Positions 44,167 through 53,828 of a stretch of 64,000 nt of DNA are shown piece by piece. The notes beneath the pieces were generated by a model that saw nothing but the letters and a program-made list of their open reading frames with translations, searched no databases and was not told the origin of the DNA. The position numbers and the translations under genes were made by a program. The stretch comes from Methylobacterium sp. E-005 (GTDB lineage Bacteria > Pseudomonadota > Alphaproteobacteria > Rhizobiales > Beijerinckiaceae). The stretch is taken from assembly GCF_022829725.1 (NCBI RefSeq), contig NZ_JAKSYG010000053.1, positions 47,505 to 111,504 on the forward strand, given 5' to 3'. Every line of letters begins with the position of its first letter. Position 1 is the stretch's first letter.

Positions 44167-44975
44167 TGGGGCCGGCCCCCGCCGCCCCAGCGGACGGGAC
44201 CCTCGACCATGTGGTGGTCAATGTCCTGCGGCGGATGGACGAGGCGGCGGACCTGTTCGCCGCCCTCGGCTTCCGGCTGACGCCGCGCGGCCACCATTCG
44301 CTCGGCTCCATCAACCACCTGATGATGACGGCGGGCCCGTACCTCGAACTCGTCGGCGTGCCCGAGACGGGCCCGCAGCGTCAGGACGTTCTCGACAGCC
44401 CGTTCGGCCTGAACGGGCTCGTGGTGGCGAGCCGGGACGCCGCGACGACCCACGCCCGCCTCGCCGCGGCAGGGCTGGCGGCGGGACCGCCCGTCGCCTT
44501 CTCGCGGCCGGTGACTCTCGACGGCCGGGCGGACGAGGCCCGGTTCCGGACGGTGCGGGTGCCGGCCCACCTGTTTCCGGCGGGACGCCTCTACCATTGC
44601 GAGCACCTGACCCCGGATCTCGTCTGGCGGGCCGAATGGCTCGATCATCCGAACGGCTTTTCGGGGATCGACGCGCTGACGATCGCGAGCCCGACACCGG
44701 AGGCCGACGCCGCCCTCTACGCGGCGGCCTGCGGCGCGCCGGCCGAGGGCGCCGACACGGGCTGGACCATCCGGCTCGGGGACACGCGGATCGCGATCGT
44801 GCCGGGGCCGGCCGCCCGCTTCGCCGCCCTGGCCCTGCGCTTCCAAAGCCTCGATGTTCTCGAAACCCGCGCGGCCGCCCTCGCGGAGGCGGCTTGGGTC
44901 CGGCACGGGCCGGATACGGCCACGCTGACGCTGCCGGCCTTCGATCTTCGTCTCCCCTGCAGGGCGGCCCCATGA
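44163..44975 (+). CDS. VOC (glyoxalase-like) domain protein
   Basis: A 270-residue protein with a Glyoxalase_3-like VOC fold. It starts LDHVVVNVLRRMDEAADLFAALGF and continues HSLGSINHLMMTAGPYLELVG, with a degenerate second half (GIDALTIASPTPEADAAL). Metal ligands are plausible at the first His and the ELVG Glu. The reaction is unknown; it could be a lactone/ring-opening or dioxygenase-like step. Starts are coupled on both sides by ATGA overlaps. Confidence 0.85.
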   Translation: MMGPAPAAPADGTLDHVVVNVLRRMDEAADLFAALGFRLTPRGHHSLGSINHLMMTAGPYLELVGVPETGPQRQDVLDSPFGLNGLVVASRDAATTHARLAAAGLAAGPPVAFSRPVTLDGRADEARFRTVRVPAHLFPAGRLYHCEHLTPDLVWRAEWLDHPNGFSGIDALTIASPTPEADAALYAAACGAPAEGADTGWTIRLGDTRIAIVPGPAARFAALALRFQSLDVLETRAAALAEAAWVRHGPDTATLTLPAFDLRLPCRAAP

Positions 44976-46495
44976 CACGCACGGCCACGGGTGCGACCAA
45001 TCTCGGCGATCTCGTCGACCGGTCCGGGCCGCCGGACAGGCCGCTGATCATCGGCGTCGCCCCCGATGCCGAGCCCGAGGTGATGACCCGCGCCCGCCTC
45101 GACGCGACGGCCGACGCCTTCGCCCGGGGCCTCCTGCGCGGCGGGATCGCCCGCGGCGAGCGGATCGCGATCCTCTCGGCCAACCGGCCCGACACGGTCG
45201 CGGCCCTGCTCGGCGCGATGCGGGCTGGCGTCGTCCCGGTCCCGGTCAATCACAAGTTCCCGCCGGCCACGATCGCCACCGTGCTCGCCGATTGCGGCGC
45301 CCGGCTCGTGCTCTGCGACGGCCCGCGCCGGGCGATGCTGGCGGGGCTCGGCCCCGAGGTCCGGGTCGCCGGGTTCGACGACGACGGGCCGGAGGGCTTC
45401 GCGGCCTGGCTCGATCCCGGGCCCTTCGCGCCGATCGTGCCCGCGCCCGACGAGGCGGCCCTGTTCCTCTACACCTCCGGCTCCACGGGCCGGCCAAAGG
45501 GCGTGCGGCTGAGCCATGCCAGCCACCTCTGGGTGGCCCGGACCCGCGCCGCGGAGACGGACCTGCGCGACGACCGTCTGCTCGTGGGGGCGCCGCTCTA
45601 CCACATGAACGCGCTGGCCCTGGCGCTCCTCGTCTGCGCGGCCGGCGCCACGATGGTGCTGCTGCCGCAGTTCGAGGCGCGGGCCTACATCGCGGCGATC
45701 GACCGACACCGCTGCACGTGGCTCACCGCCGTGCCGCCGATGATCGCCATGATGCTGCGCGAGCGGGATCTCCTGGCGGGGGCCGACCTCACCGGCGTGC
45801 GGACGGTGCGGATGGGCTCGGCGCCGGTCAACGACGCGCTCGCCCGCCAGATCCGCGCCCTGCTGCCGAACGCCCGCATCCTCAACGCCTACGGGACCAC
45901 CGAGGGCGGCCCCGTCGTGTTCGGCGACCATCCGGACGGCCTGCCGACGCCGGTCGCCTCGGTGGGCGCGCCGCATCCCCAGATCGCCGTGCGCCTCGTC
46001 GGGCCGGACGCGCCGGAGACGGGCGTCCTGCAGATGCGCAGCCCCGCGATCATGCTGGGCTACCACAACCGCCCGGACGTGCCCGTGCCGATCACGGCGG
46101 ACGGGTTCTACGACACCGGCGACGTGTTCCGCCGCGACGCGGACGGGTTCTACGCTTTCCTGGGCCGGACCGACGACATGTTCGTCTCCGGCGGCGAGAA
46201 CATCTTCCCCGGCGAGGTCGAGCTGGTGCTGGAGCGCCATCCCGCGGTGCTCCAGGCCTGCGTCGTGCCGGTGGAGGATGCGATCAAGGGCACCAAGCCC
46301 GTCGCCTTCGTGGTCCGCCGGCCCGGCACCGCGATCGACGAGGCCACCCTCAAGGCCCACGCGCTCGCCCACGCGCCGGCCTACCAGCACCCGCGCCGGG
46401 TCTGGTTCGTCGAGGCGCTGCCGCTCGCCTCGACCGGCAAGATCGACCGCGCGGCCCTGCGTCGGACCGCCGAGGAGGCGGTCGGCAACCCCTGA
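44972..46495 (+). CDS. Acyl-CoA synthetase (AMP-forming)
   Basis: A 507-residue ANL-superfamily ligase. The P-loop YTSGSTGRPKG is at 167-177, the adenylate motif YGTTEG near 310, GFYDTGD near 375, the hinge region around GRTDDMFVSGGENIFPGEVE, and the C-terminal lysine in LASTGKIDR. It activates a carboxylic acid to its CoA ester. With the importer, MDR enzyme, thioesterase and VOC protein it defines a small acid-degradation pathway; the acid itself cannot be inferred. ATG 44972 overlaps the VOC gene stop. Confidence 0.92.
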   Translation: MTRTATGATNLGDLVDRSGPPDRPLIIGVAPDAEPEVMTRARLDATADAFARGLLRGGIARGERIAILSANRPDTVAALLGAMRAGVVPVPVNHKFPPATIATVLADCGARLVLCDGPRRAMLAGLGPEVRVAGFDDDGPEGFAAWLDPGPFAPIVPAPDEAALFLYTSGSTGRPKGVRLSHASHLWVARTRAAETDLRDDRLLVGAPLYHMNALALALLVCAAGATMVLLPQFEARAYIAAIDRHRCTWLTAVPPMIAMMLRERDLLAGADLTGVRTVRMGSAPVNDALARQIRALLPNARILNAYGTTEGGPVVFGDHPDGLPTPVASVGAPHPQIAVRLVGPDAPETGVLQMRSPAIMLGYHNRPDVPVPITADGFYDTGDVFRRDADGFYAFLGRTDDMFVSGGENIFPGEVELVLERHPAVLQACVVPVEDAIKGTKPVAFVVRRPGTAIDEATLKAHALAHAPAYQHPRRVWFVEALPLASTGKIDRAALRRTAEEAVGNP

Positions 46496-46626
46496 TGGGC
46501 GGCGGGAACGGACCTTGCAGGTTGCGCTCCCATTGGATGCGCGCCCGCAGAAGTCGGCCTCGCCACGCAAGCCGCCCGGCGCATCCCTCCCCGCCCGCCT
46601 GACCCGGACAGCCAGGAGTCACCCTC

Positions 46627-48222
46627 ATGTTGCGACGAACCTTCCTCGGCGGCGCCACCGCCGCGGCCGCCGCGCCGTTCCTGCCGGCGCGCTCGGCCCT
46701 GGCCCAGGGCAGTCGAGCGAGCGTCCTGCGCTTCGTGCCGCAATCCGACCTGACCATCGTCGATCCGGTGACGACCACGGCCTACATCACGCGCAACCAC
46801 GCGCTCATGGTGTTCGACCAGCTCTACGGCCTCGACGCGCAGCTCACGCCGCAGCCGCAGATGGTCGAGGGCCACACGGTCGAGGATGACGGGAAGCGCT
46901 GGACCTTCCGCCTGCGCGACGGCCTCAAGTTCCACGACGGCGAGCCCGTGCGGGGTCGCGACTGCGTCGCGTCGATCCGGCGCTGGGCGCAGCGCGACAG
47001 CCTCGGGCAGGCCCTGATGGCCCGCACCGACGCCCTGGAGACGCCGGACGACCGGACCTTCGTCATCCGGTTGAAGCGCCCCTACGGGCTGATGCTGGAG
47101 ACCCTGGCGAAGCTCGGCCCGCCGGTCCTCGTCATCATGCCCGAGCGCCTCGCCGCCACCGACCCGGCCCAGCAGATCCCCGAGGTGATCGGCTCCGGCC
47201 CGTTCCGCTTCAACACCAAGGAGCGCCTCGTCGGCGCCCGCGTGGTCTACGATCGCAATCCGGATTACCGGCCCCGGGCGGAGGGCGCCGTGTCCTGGGT
47301 GGCGGGGCCCAAGCGCGTCCATTTCGACCGGGTCGAGTGGCAGGTCATGCCGGATCCCGGCACCGCGGCCGCCGCCCTCCAGAACGGCGAGGTCGACTGG
47401 TGGGAGAACCCGATCTCCGACCTCGTGCCGACGCTCCAGGCCAGCCCGCAGATCACCACGCAGCTCGCCTCGACGCTCGGCAACCTGGGCACCGGCGTCA
47501 TGAACCACCTCTATCCGCCCTTCGACAATCCCGCGATCCGGCGGGTGGTCTTGGAGGCCCTGTCGCAGGCGGACTTCATGGGGGCGGCGGCCGGCGACGA
47601 CCCGAAGCTGTGGCGCAAGGATGTCGGCCTGTTCACCCCGGGCACCGCGATGGCCAATGATGCGGGCCTGTCCGTCCTCACCGGGCCGCGCGATCTGGCG
47701 AAGGCGAAGCGCGACCTCGTGGCGGCCGGCTACAAGGGCGAGCGCGTCGTGCTCATGTCGACGAGCGAGAATCCCGTGCTCGGCGCCCTCGGCGAGGTCA
47801 TGAACGACCTGCTGCGGCGCCTCGGGATGAACGTGCAGTACGTCGTGTCCGACTGGGGCACGCTGGTGACACGCCGCGCCAGCAAGGCGCCCCCCGACCA
47901 GGGCGGCTGGAACATCTTCAACACGACCTGGACCGGCCTCGACATGGCCAATCCGGTGGTGGAGCAGGTGCTGCGCTGCGGCGGCGAGAAGGGTTTCTTC
48001 GGCTGGCCGAACCTGCCCGAGCTGGAGAGCCTGCGGGAAGCCTGGATCGAGGCCCCCGATCAGGCGGCCCGGCAAGCGATCGCGGCCCGGATGCAGACCC
48101 TGGCGATGCGCGACGTGCCGTACCTGCCGACCGGCCAGTATTTCTACCGGACGGCCCTCCGGCGCGATCTCCAGGACGCGGTCGAGGGCCAGTTCGTCTT
48201 CTGGAACGTCCGCCGCGCCTGA
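46627..48222 (+). CDS. ABC solute-binding protein, family 5, orphan
   Basis: A 531-residue periplasmic binding protein with a twin-arginine-like signal (LRRTFLGGATAAAAAPFLPARSALAQ). The family 5 segments DGLKFHDGEPVRGRDCVASIRRW and IGSGPFRFNTKERLVGAR are visible. No permease of the matching class is adjacent: downstream genes are on the other strand and upstream is the acyl-CoA synthetase, 131 bp away. It may serve the permeases at 36697-38554 or a distant set. Confidence 0.9.
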   Translation: MLRRTFLGGATAAAAAPFLPARSALAQGSRASVLRFVPQSDLTIVDPVTTTAYITRNHALMVFDQLYGLDAQLTPQPQMVEGHTVEDDGKRWTFRLRDGLKFHDGEPVRGRDCVASIRRWAQRDSLGQALMARTDALETPDDRTFVIRLKRPYGLMLETLAKLGPPVLVIMPERLAATDPAQQIPEVIGSGPFRFNTKERLVGARVVYDRNPDYRPRAEGAVSWVAGPKRVHFDRVEWQVMPDPGTAAAALQNGEVDWWENPISDLVPTLQASPQITTQLASTLGNLGTGVMNHLYPPFDNPAIRRVVLEALSQADFMGAAAGDDPKLWRKDVGLFTPGTAMANDAGLSVLTGPRDLAKAKRDLVAAGYKGERVVLMSTSENPVLGALGEVMNDLLRRLGMNVQYVVSDWGTLVTRRASKAPPDQGGWNIFNTTWTGLDMANPVVEQVLRCGGEKGFFGWPNLPELESLREAWIEAPDQAARQAIAARMQTLAMRDVPYLPTGQYFYRTALRRDLQDAVEGQFVFWNVRRA

Positions 48223-48264
48223 GGAGAATGTCCCCTCCCCCGACGCGGATGGCGTCGCCCGGGC

Positions 48265-49038
48265 TCAGGCGCCGAGCACCTCGGCCATCGGGCGCAGGGC
48301 GATGCCCTTGGCGGCGCAGTCCTCGCGCAGGCGGCGCGCCATGGCGACGGCGCCGGGCGTGTCGCCATGGACGCAGACCGTGTCGATCCGCGTCGGGATG
48401 CGCCGCCCGGACAGGCAGGTGATCGCCCCGTCCTCCAGCATCCGCACTACGCGCTCCGAGACGGATTCGGGGTCGTGCAGCACCGCGCCGGGGAGCTTGC
48501 GCGAGACCAGGGTGCCGTCATCCGCGTAGGCGCGGTCGGCGTAGATCTCGCGCGCGATCGGCAGGCCGAGTTTCTCCCCGGCCTTCTCGGTCTCCAGGCC
48601 CGGCATCACCACGAAGATCAGGTCGCGGTCGAGGGTGCGGATCGCCCGCGCCACCGCGAGCGCGAGGTCGGCATCCTCGTTGGCCATGTTGCCCATGGCC
48701 CCATGGGTCTTCACGTGGCGCACCGGGCAGCCGGCATCCTGCGCGAGCGCCAGGAGGGCGCCGACCTGGTAGAGGACCGCCTTCTCGATGTCGGCGGGGC
48801 GCTCGCCGTGGATCGGCCGCCGGCCGAAGCCCCAGAGGTCGAGGAAGCTCGGATGGGCGCCGGCCTGGACGCCGTTCGCGGCGGCGAGGCGCAGGGTCTC
48901 GTGCATCACCAGCGGGTCGCCGGCGTGGAAGCCGCAGGCGATGTTGGCCGAGGTCGCCACGCGCAGCATCTCGGCATCATCGCCCAGGCGGTAGACGCCA
49001 AAACCCTCGCCCATGTCGCAGTTCAGATCGACGATCAT
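48265..49038 (-). CDS. pxpA: 5-oxoprolinase subunit A (LamB/YcsF family)
   Basis: A 257-residue LamB/YcsF-family protein, the PxpA subunit of the three-part 5-oxoprolinase that opens pyroglutamate with ATP. The N-terminus VDLNCDMGEGFGVY, SANIACGFHAGDP and GAHPSFLD are diagnostic, as are VKTHGAMGNM and the C-terminal VCVHGDTPGA. The usual partners pxpB and pxpC are not adjacent, so they must lie elsewhere, or this protein works on its own. It lies 26 bp downstream of the carbamoylase gene on the same strand. Confidence 0.93.
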   Translation of the reverse strand: MIVDLNCDMGEGFGVYRLGDDAEMLRVATSANIACGFHAGDPLVMHETLRLAAANGVQAGAHPSFLDLWGFGRRPIHGERPADIEKAVLYQVGALLALAQDAGCPVRHVKTHGAMGNMANEDADLALAVARAIRTLDRDLIFVVMPGLETEKAGEKLGLPIAREIYADRAYADDGTLVSRKLPGAVLHDPESVSERVVRMLEDGAITCLSGRRIPTRIDTVCVHGDTPGAVAMARRLREDCAAKGIALRPMAEVLGA

Positions 49039-49064
49039 CGGTGCATCCTGTCTTTCGCGTGGGG

Positions 49065-50321
49065 TCAGGCTTCGGCGACGAGATGGGCCACCAGGGTCGC
49101 GGCCGCGCAGAGATCGGGGATCCGCATCGCCTCGTCCGGGTTGTGGCTGCCGTTCTGGTTGCGGATGAAGATCATCGTGCTCGGCACGCCCTGGCCGGCG
49201 AGCACCGCGGTGTCGTGCCCCGCCCCGCTCGCCATCGTGCGGAACGGCATCCCGAGCCGGCGCGCGTGGCCCGACAGGGACTCGACCAGCGCCGCGCTCA
49301 TCCGCGCCGGGGTGCTGCCGGTGCGCTCGCCGAGGACGAAGCGCACATTGCGGGCGGCCTCGATCGCGGCGATGCGCTCGGCAAGCGCCGCCTCGATCCG
49401 ATCCAGGACGGACGGCTCGGTGCTGCGCACGTCGAGGCAGAACCGGACCTCGCCGGGGATCTTGGCGAAGGCGTGCTGGACCGGGTCGGTGGCGACCTCG
49501 CCCAGCGTGATCGTGGCCGGGCAGCCCTCCGCCTCCAGGCCCCCCCAGAAGGCGTCCAGCGCGGTGATCAGGTCGGCGAGGGCGAAGACGGCGTCGCTGC
49601 GCTCACGGCGCGTCACGGCGCCGGAATGGCCGTAGCGGCCGAAACAGGCGGCCTTGCGGTAGCGGAAGCTGCCGCTGATCGCCGTGACGAAGCCCACCGG
49701 GATCCCGGCCGCCTCCAGCGCCGGCCCCTGCTCGATATGCATCTCCACGAAGCCGTGGATCCGCGCCGGATCGAGCAGCCGCTCGCCCCGCGCCACCGCC
49801 TCCGGCCGCAGGCCGAGCTCGGCCATGTGGTCGCGCAGGCTCCGGCCGGTATCGGCGCGGGGCAGGTCGAGCACATCCGGCGGCAGCAGGCCGAAGGCGG
49901 CCCGGCTGCCGACATAGGAGGCCGGGAACCACACGCTCTCCTCGGCCCGGAACACCGCCACCGTGACCGGACGCGCCGGCACGATCTCCGCGCGGCGCAG
50001 GGCCGCCACGACCGCGAGGCTGCCGATCACGCCCGCCGCCCCGTCGAAATTGCCGCCGTGGGGCACCGTGTCGACGTGCGAGCCGACCATCCAGGGCGCC
50101 AGTGCCGGGTCGCGCCCCGCCATGGTCAGGAACAGGTTGCCGGCCGCGTCGGTCTCGGCGGTGAGCCCGAGCGCCAGCCCGGTGGCCCGCATCGAAGCAT
50201 GGGCGCGCTCCTCGCCGAGGCCGTAGGCCGCCCGCGTCACGCCCGGCGCGTCCTGGCTGAAGGTCAGGAGCTCGGCGAACAGGCGTTCGCAGAAATCCGG
50301 GTCGATCGCGAGGCCGGTCAT
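49065..50321 (-). CDS. Zn-dependent carbamoylase/hydantoinase-type hydrolase
   Basis: A 418-residue member of the M20-related N-carbamoyl-L-amino-acid hydrolase/allantoate amidohydrolase family. The metal ligands appear in GSHVDTVPHGGNFDGAAG, AEESVWFP and EMHIEQGP, with the final ligand region QNGSHNPDEAM. It releases ammonia and CO2 from N-carbamoyl or ureido compounds. The short form AEE-S instead of the more common AEEG is noted. It is the first gene of a two-gene minus-strand unit with pxpA and divergent from an amino-acid importer. Confidence 0.92.
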   Translation of the reverse strand: MTGLAIDPDFCERLFAELLTFSQDAPGVTRAAYGLGEERAHASMRATGLALGLTAETDAAGNLFLTMAGRDPALAPWMVGSHVDTVPHGGNFDGAAGVIGSLAVVAALRRAEIVPARPVTVAVFRAEESVWFPASYVGSRAAFGLLPPDVLDLPRADTGRSLRDHMAELGLRPEAVARGERLLDPARIHGFVEMHIEQGPALEAAGIPVGFVTAISGSFRYRKAACFGRYGHSGAVTRRERSDAVFALADLITALDAFWGGLEAEGCPATITLGEVATDPVQHAFAKIPGEVRFCLDVRSTEPSVLDRIEAALAERIAAIEAARNVRFVLGERTGSTPARMSAALVESLSGHARRLGMPFRTMASGAGHDTAVLAGQGVPSTMIFIRNQNGSHNPDEAMRIPDLCAAATLVAHLVAEA

Positions 50322-50666
50322 GCCGTCTGTCCGCCGTGCACATCCGCCTGCCGCGCCGGGCCGATCCGGCCAATCGGCTGAACAATGAGGCAGGGGTTCG
50401 GTGCGCCCGCGAAGGCAAAACCCGGATCCGGGGGCTCGATGACCATGTCGAAGGCAGCCCTGCTCAAAAATACCGCTTGAATGCCGGCGGTATACCGATT
50501 TTGCTAAGGCATCGCAGCGGCCCTGGCAATGTAGAACCGCAGCGACATCAAAATAAAATCTCCATATTGAGAGATTTGATGTTTTGAAAAACAGTATCTT
50601 AGCGCGCATCGTGTCGTGGATCGAAGCAAAGATCCGCATCACGACCGCATCACCTCGGGTTCGACG
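50322..50666. other. Divergent control region, hydrolase / amino-acid importer
   Basis: This 345-bp gap has no gene. The stretch 50480-50600 is AT-rich (AAATAAAATCTCCATATTG) and should hold both promoters, but I could not fix a -35/-10 pair with acceptable spacing, nor a sigma-54 site. Confidence 0.5.
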
Positions 50667-51473
<807 letters not shown>

Positions 51474-51507
51474 GCCGCCGGCGCATCCTCGGGGAGATCG
51501 GACGGCG

Positions 51508-52191
51508 ATGAGCGTCGCGGCGTTGCAGGATTGGTGGCTCACCCTCTCGGACGAGGTCGTCACCTACGGACCCGGCTTCGTCTCGGCCACCCTGGTCGTG
51601 CTCGGCGTCACGGTGGCGAGCATCCTGGTGAGCTGGGTCTGCGGCCTGCTCGGGGCGCTGGGCAAGCGCTCGTCCTTCGCGCCGATCCGGGCGCTGGCGA
51701 GCTTCTACGTCTGGTTCATCCGCGGCACGCCGACCCTGGTGCAGGTGTTCATCGTGTATTTCGGCATGCCGCAGATCGGGGTGAAGCTCTCGCCGATCAC
51801 CGCCGGCATCATCGCGCTCGGCGTCAGCAGCGGCGCCTACGTGGCCGAGACCATCCGGGCCGGCCTTGCGGCGATCCCCCGGGGTCAGGTCGAGTCGGCG
51901 CTGGCGCTCGGCATGAACCCGCGGATCATGATGGTGCGGATCGTCCTGCCGCAGGTCTTCCGCATGATCCTGCCCTCGCTGACCAACGAGGCGATCTCGG
52001 CGGTCAAGAACACCTCGCTCCTCTCGACGATCACGGTGGTGGAGCTGACCCTGTACGCGCAGCTCATGATCGCCACGACCTTCCGGCCCTTCGACTTCTA
52101 CATCGCGGCGGCGCTGATCTACCTCGGCCTCACGTCGATCCTGTCGCAGCTCTCGGCCTATTTCGAGCGGCACTACGCCCGCCTGTCCTGA
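51508..52191 (+). CDS. Amino-acid ABC importer permease
   Basis: A 227-residue inner-membrane permease of the HisM/GlnP class. Characteristic segments are ASFYVWFIRGTPTLVQVFIVYFG, the EAA-like loop ALALGMNPRIMMVRIVLPQ, and NEAISAVKNTSLLSTITVVELT. Only one permease is encoded, so a homodimer is expected. It lies 34 bp behind the ATPase gene and 66 bp before the binding protein gene. Confidence 0.92.
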   Translation: MSVAALQDWWLTLSDEVVTYGPGFVSATLVVLGVTVASILVSWVCGLLGALGKRSSFAPIRALASFYVWFIRGTPTLVQVFIVYFGMPQIGVKLSPITAGIIALGVSSGAYVAETIRAGLAAIPRGQVESALALGMNPRIMMVRIVLPQVFRMILPSLTNEAISAVKNTSLLSTITVVELTLYAQLMIATTFRPFDFYIAAALIYLGLTSILSQLSAYFERHYARLS

Positions 52192-52257
52192 GCCTCACCC
52201 ACCGCGGGACGGGCCGCGGCCGACACCTCCCGCCCCGTCCCGACACCGGAGATCGCC

Positions 52258-53067
52258 ATGAACCGCCGCCACATCCTCGCCCTCGCCGCCCTCTGCGCAA
52301 GCCTGGGCACCGGCCTTCTCACCGCCCCCGCGACCCGCGCGGCCGAGGGCAAGCTGGAGCTGATCGAGCCCGGCAAGCTGATCGTGGCGACCGACAGCAC
52401 CTTCGCGCCGTTCAGCATGCGCACGCCGAGCGGCGAACTCGACGGGCTGGAGGTCCGGGTGATGCGCGAGGTCTGCCGGCGGATCGGGCTCGAATACAGC
52501 CCGGTCAACATCAAGTTCGACGCCCTGCTGGTGGGCCTGATGGCCGATCAGTACGATATCACCAGCGAGTCGATGGACATCACCACGGCCCGCCAGAAGC
52601 AGGTCGCCTTCGCGGATGGGTGGCTCGAGTCCGGCGCGCGGATCGTCACCCGCAAGGATACCGGCATCAAGGGCCCGGACGACCTCAAGGGCCGCAACGT
52701 CGGCGCCCTCTCGGCCTCGACCTTCGGCAAGCTCGCCGAGGAGCACGGCGCCACCCTGAAGAGCTACAAGACCGCCGCGGATGCCATGCAGGACCTCGTC
52801 AACGGCAACATCGATGCGGTGATCAACGACGCGGTGGCGGGCAATTACGCCATCAAGGCCCGCAAGCTGCCCCTGGTGATGATCGAGACCCCGCTCAGCA
52901 CGGTCCAGAAGGGCTTCGCCATCAAGAAGGGGAAGCCGAACCTGCACGCCGCCGTCAACAAGGCGCTCGCCGAAATGGTCGCCGACGGGACCTACGCCAA
53001 GCTCGTCACGCCCCTGATCGGCTATGATCCGGCCCCGAAGGAGCCGATCCACACACCCGCCCTGTGA
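52258..53067 (+). CDS. Amino-acid ABC binding protein, family 3
   Basis: A 269-residue periplasmic protein with a Sec signal (NRRHILALAALCASLGTGLLTAPATRAAEG) and the SBP_bac_3 fold. Segments LIVATDSTFAPFSM, YDITSESMDITTARQKQVAFADGW and GRNVGALSASTFGKL are typical of polar amino-acid receptors. The ligand contacts are not resolved by reading. The stop is followed by a GC hairpin at 53099-53121. Confidence 0.93.
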   Translation: MNRRHILALAALCASLGTGLLTAPATRAAEGKLELIEPGKLIVATDSTFAPFSMRTPSGELDGLEVRVMREVCRRIGLEYSPVNIKFDALLVGLMADQYDITSESMDITTARQKQVAFADGWLESGARIVTRKDTGIKGPDDLKGRNVGALSASTFGKLAEEHGATLKSYKTAADAMQDLVNGNIDAVINDAVAGNYAIKARKLPLVMIETPLSTVQKGFAIKKGKPNLHAAVNKALAEMVADGTYAKLVTPLIGYDPAPKEPIHTPAL

Positions 53068-53098
53068 GCGGGGCCGGCGCCGGAGATAAATAAGAATG

Positions 53099-53121
53099 GG
53101 AGCGGCCCGGCCGGCCGCTCC
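53099..53121 (+). repeat. GC hairpin after the binding-protein gene
   Basis: Arms GGAGCGGCC (53099-53107) and GGCCGCTCC (53113-53121) pair perfectly around CGGCC, 32 bp after the binding-protein stop and just before the GGGAGG site of the next gene. It may stabilise the upstream transcript or reduce read-through; no T-run follows. Confidence 0.5.
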
Positions 53122-53132
53122 GGGAGGACGCG

Positions 53133-53813
53133 ATGAAGACCCTCGACGCCGCGTCGTACACGACGGCGCTCAACGCCCGTCGCGAGCGGAGCCTCGGTCA
53201 GATGGCCTACGACCGGCTGCTCGACATGCTGGTCCGCCGCGATCTGCCGGCCGGCACCGTGCTGCACGAGCGCCGCCTCGCCGAGATGCTCGACATCTCG
53301 CGGACCCCGACCCGCGAGGCGATGTCGCGGCTGGAGACCGAGGGGCTGATCGAGCGGCAGCCCGGCGGGATGCTCGTGGTCAAGGAGTTCTCCTTGCGCG
53401 AGCTGATCGAGATCCTGCATGTTCGCCGCCTGCTGGAGCGGGAGAGCGTCGTGCTGGCCACCGGCCGGATCGACGACGCCGTGCTGGCCGATCTGGAGCG
53501 GCAGAGCGAGGCGCTGCTGGCGGCGGGCGATCCCGACGCGCCGGGCAATTGGGAGGTCGACCGGCGCTTCCACGAGCTGATCGCCGACCACAGCCAGAAC
53601 ACGATCCTCGCCAAGACGATCAAGGACCTGCGGCGCAAGACGCAGATGTTCAACCTGAGCCGGATGCCCGAGCGATTCGAGGCGGTTCATCGCGAGCACC
53701 TCGCGGTGGTGGCCGCCCTGCGGGCCCGGGATGCGGCCGCGGCGGCGGATGCCATCGCGGCCCATCTCGAGAACTTCAAGCAGGGCATCATCCGGCGCCT
53801 GAGCGAAGTCTGA
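53133..53813 (+). CDS. GntR family regulator, FCD domain
   Basis: A 226-residue transcription factor. The winged helix (about 25-90) has [27 protein letters not shown]; the FCD domain shows [32 protein letters not shown] and a C-terminal [20 protein letters not shown] lies 5 bases before the ATG. It sits between the importer genes and the DoeA-like hydrolase, which it probably controls together. No clear palindrome lies immediately upstream other than the GC hairpin. Confidence 0.9.
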   Translation: MKTLDAASYTTALNARRERSLGQMAYDRLLDMLVRRDLPAGTVLHERRLAEMLDISRTPTREAMSRLETEGLIERQPGGMLVVKEFSLRELIEILHVRRLLERESVVLATGRIDDAVLADLERQSEALLAAGDPDAPGNWEVDRRFHELIADHSQNTILAKTIKDLRRKTQMFNLSRMPERFEAVHREHLAVVAALRARDAAAAADAIAAHLENFKQGIIRRLSEV

Positions 53814-53828
53814 GGCGGAGACGGTCCG

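Noticed and set aside
50480..50620. A defined sigma-70 or sigma-54 promoter before the amino-acid importer
   Set aside because: TTGAGA and TATCTT are present, but the spacing (22 bases) is wrong, and no GG-N10-GC pair fits.
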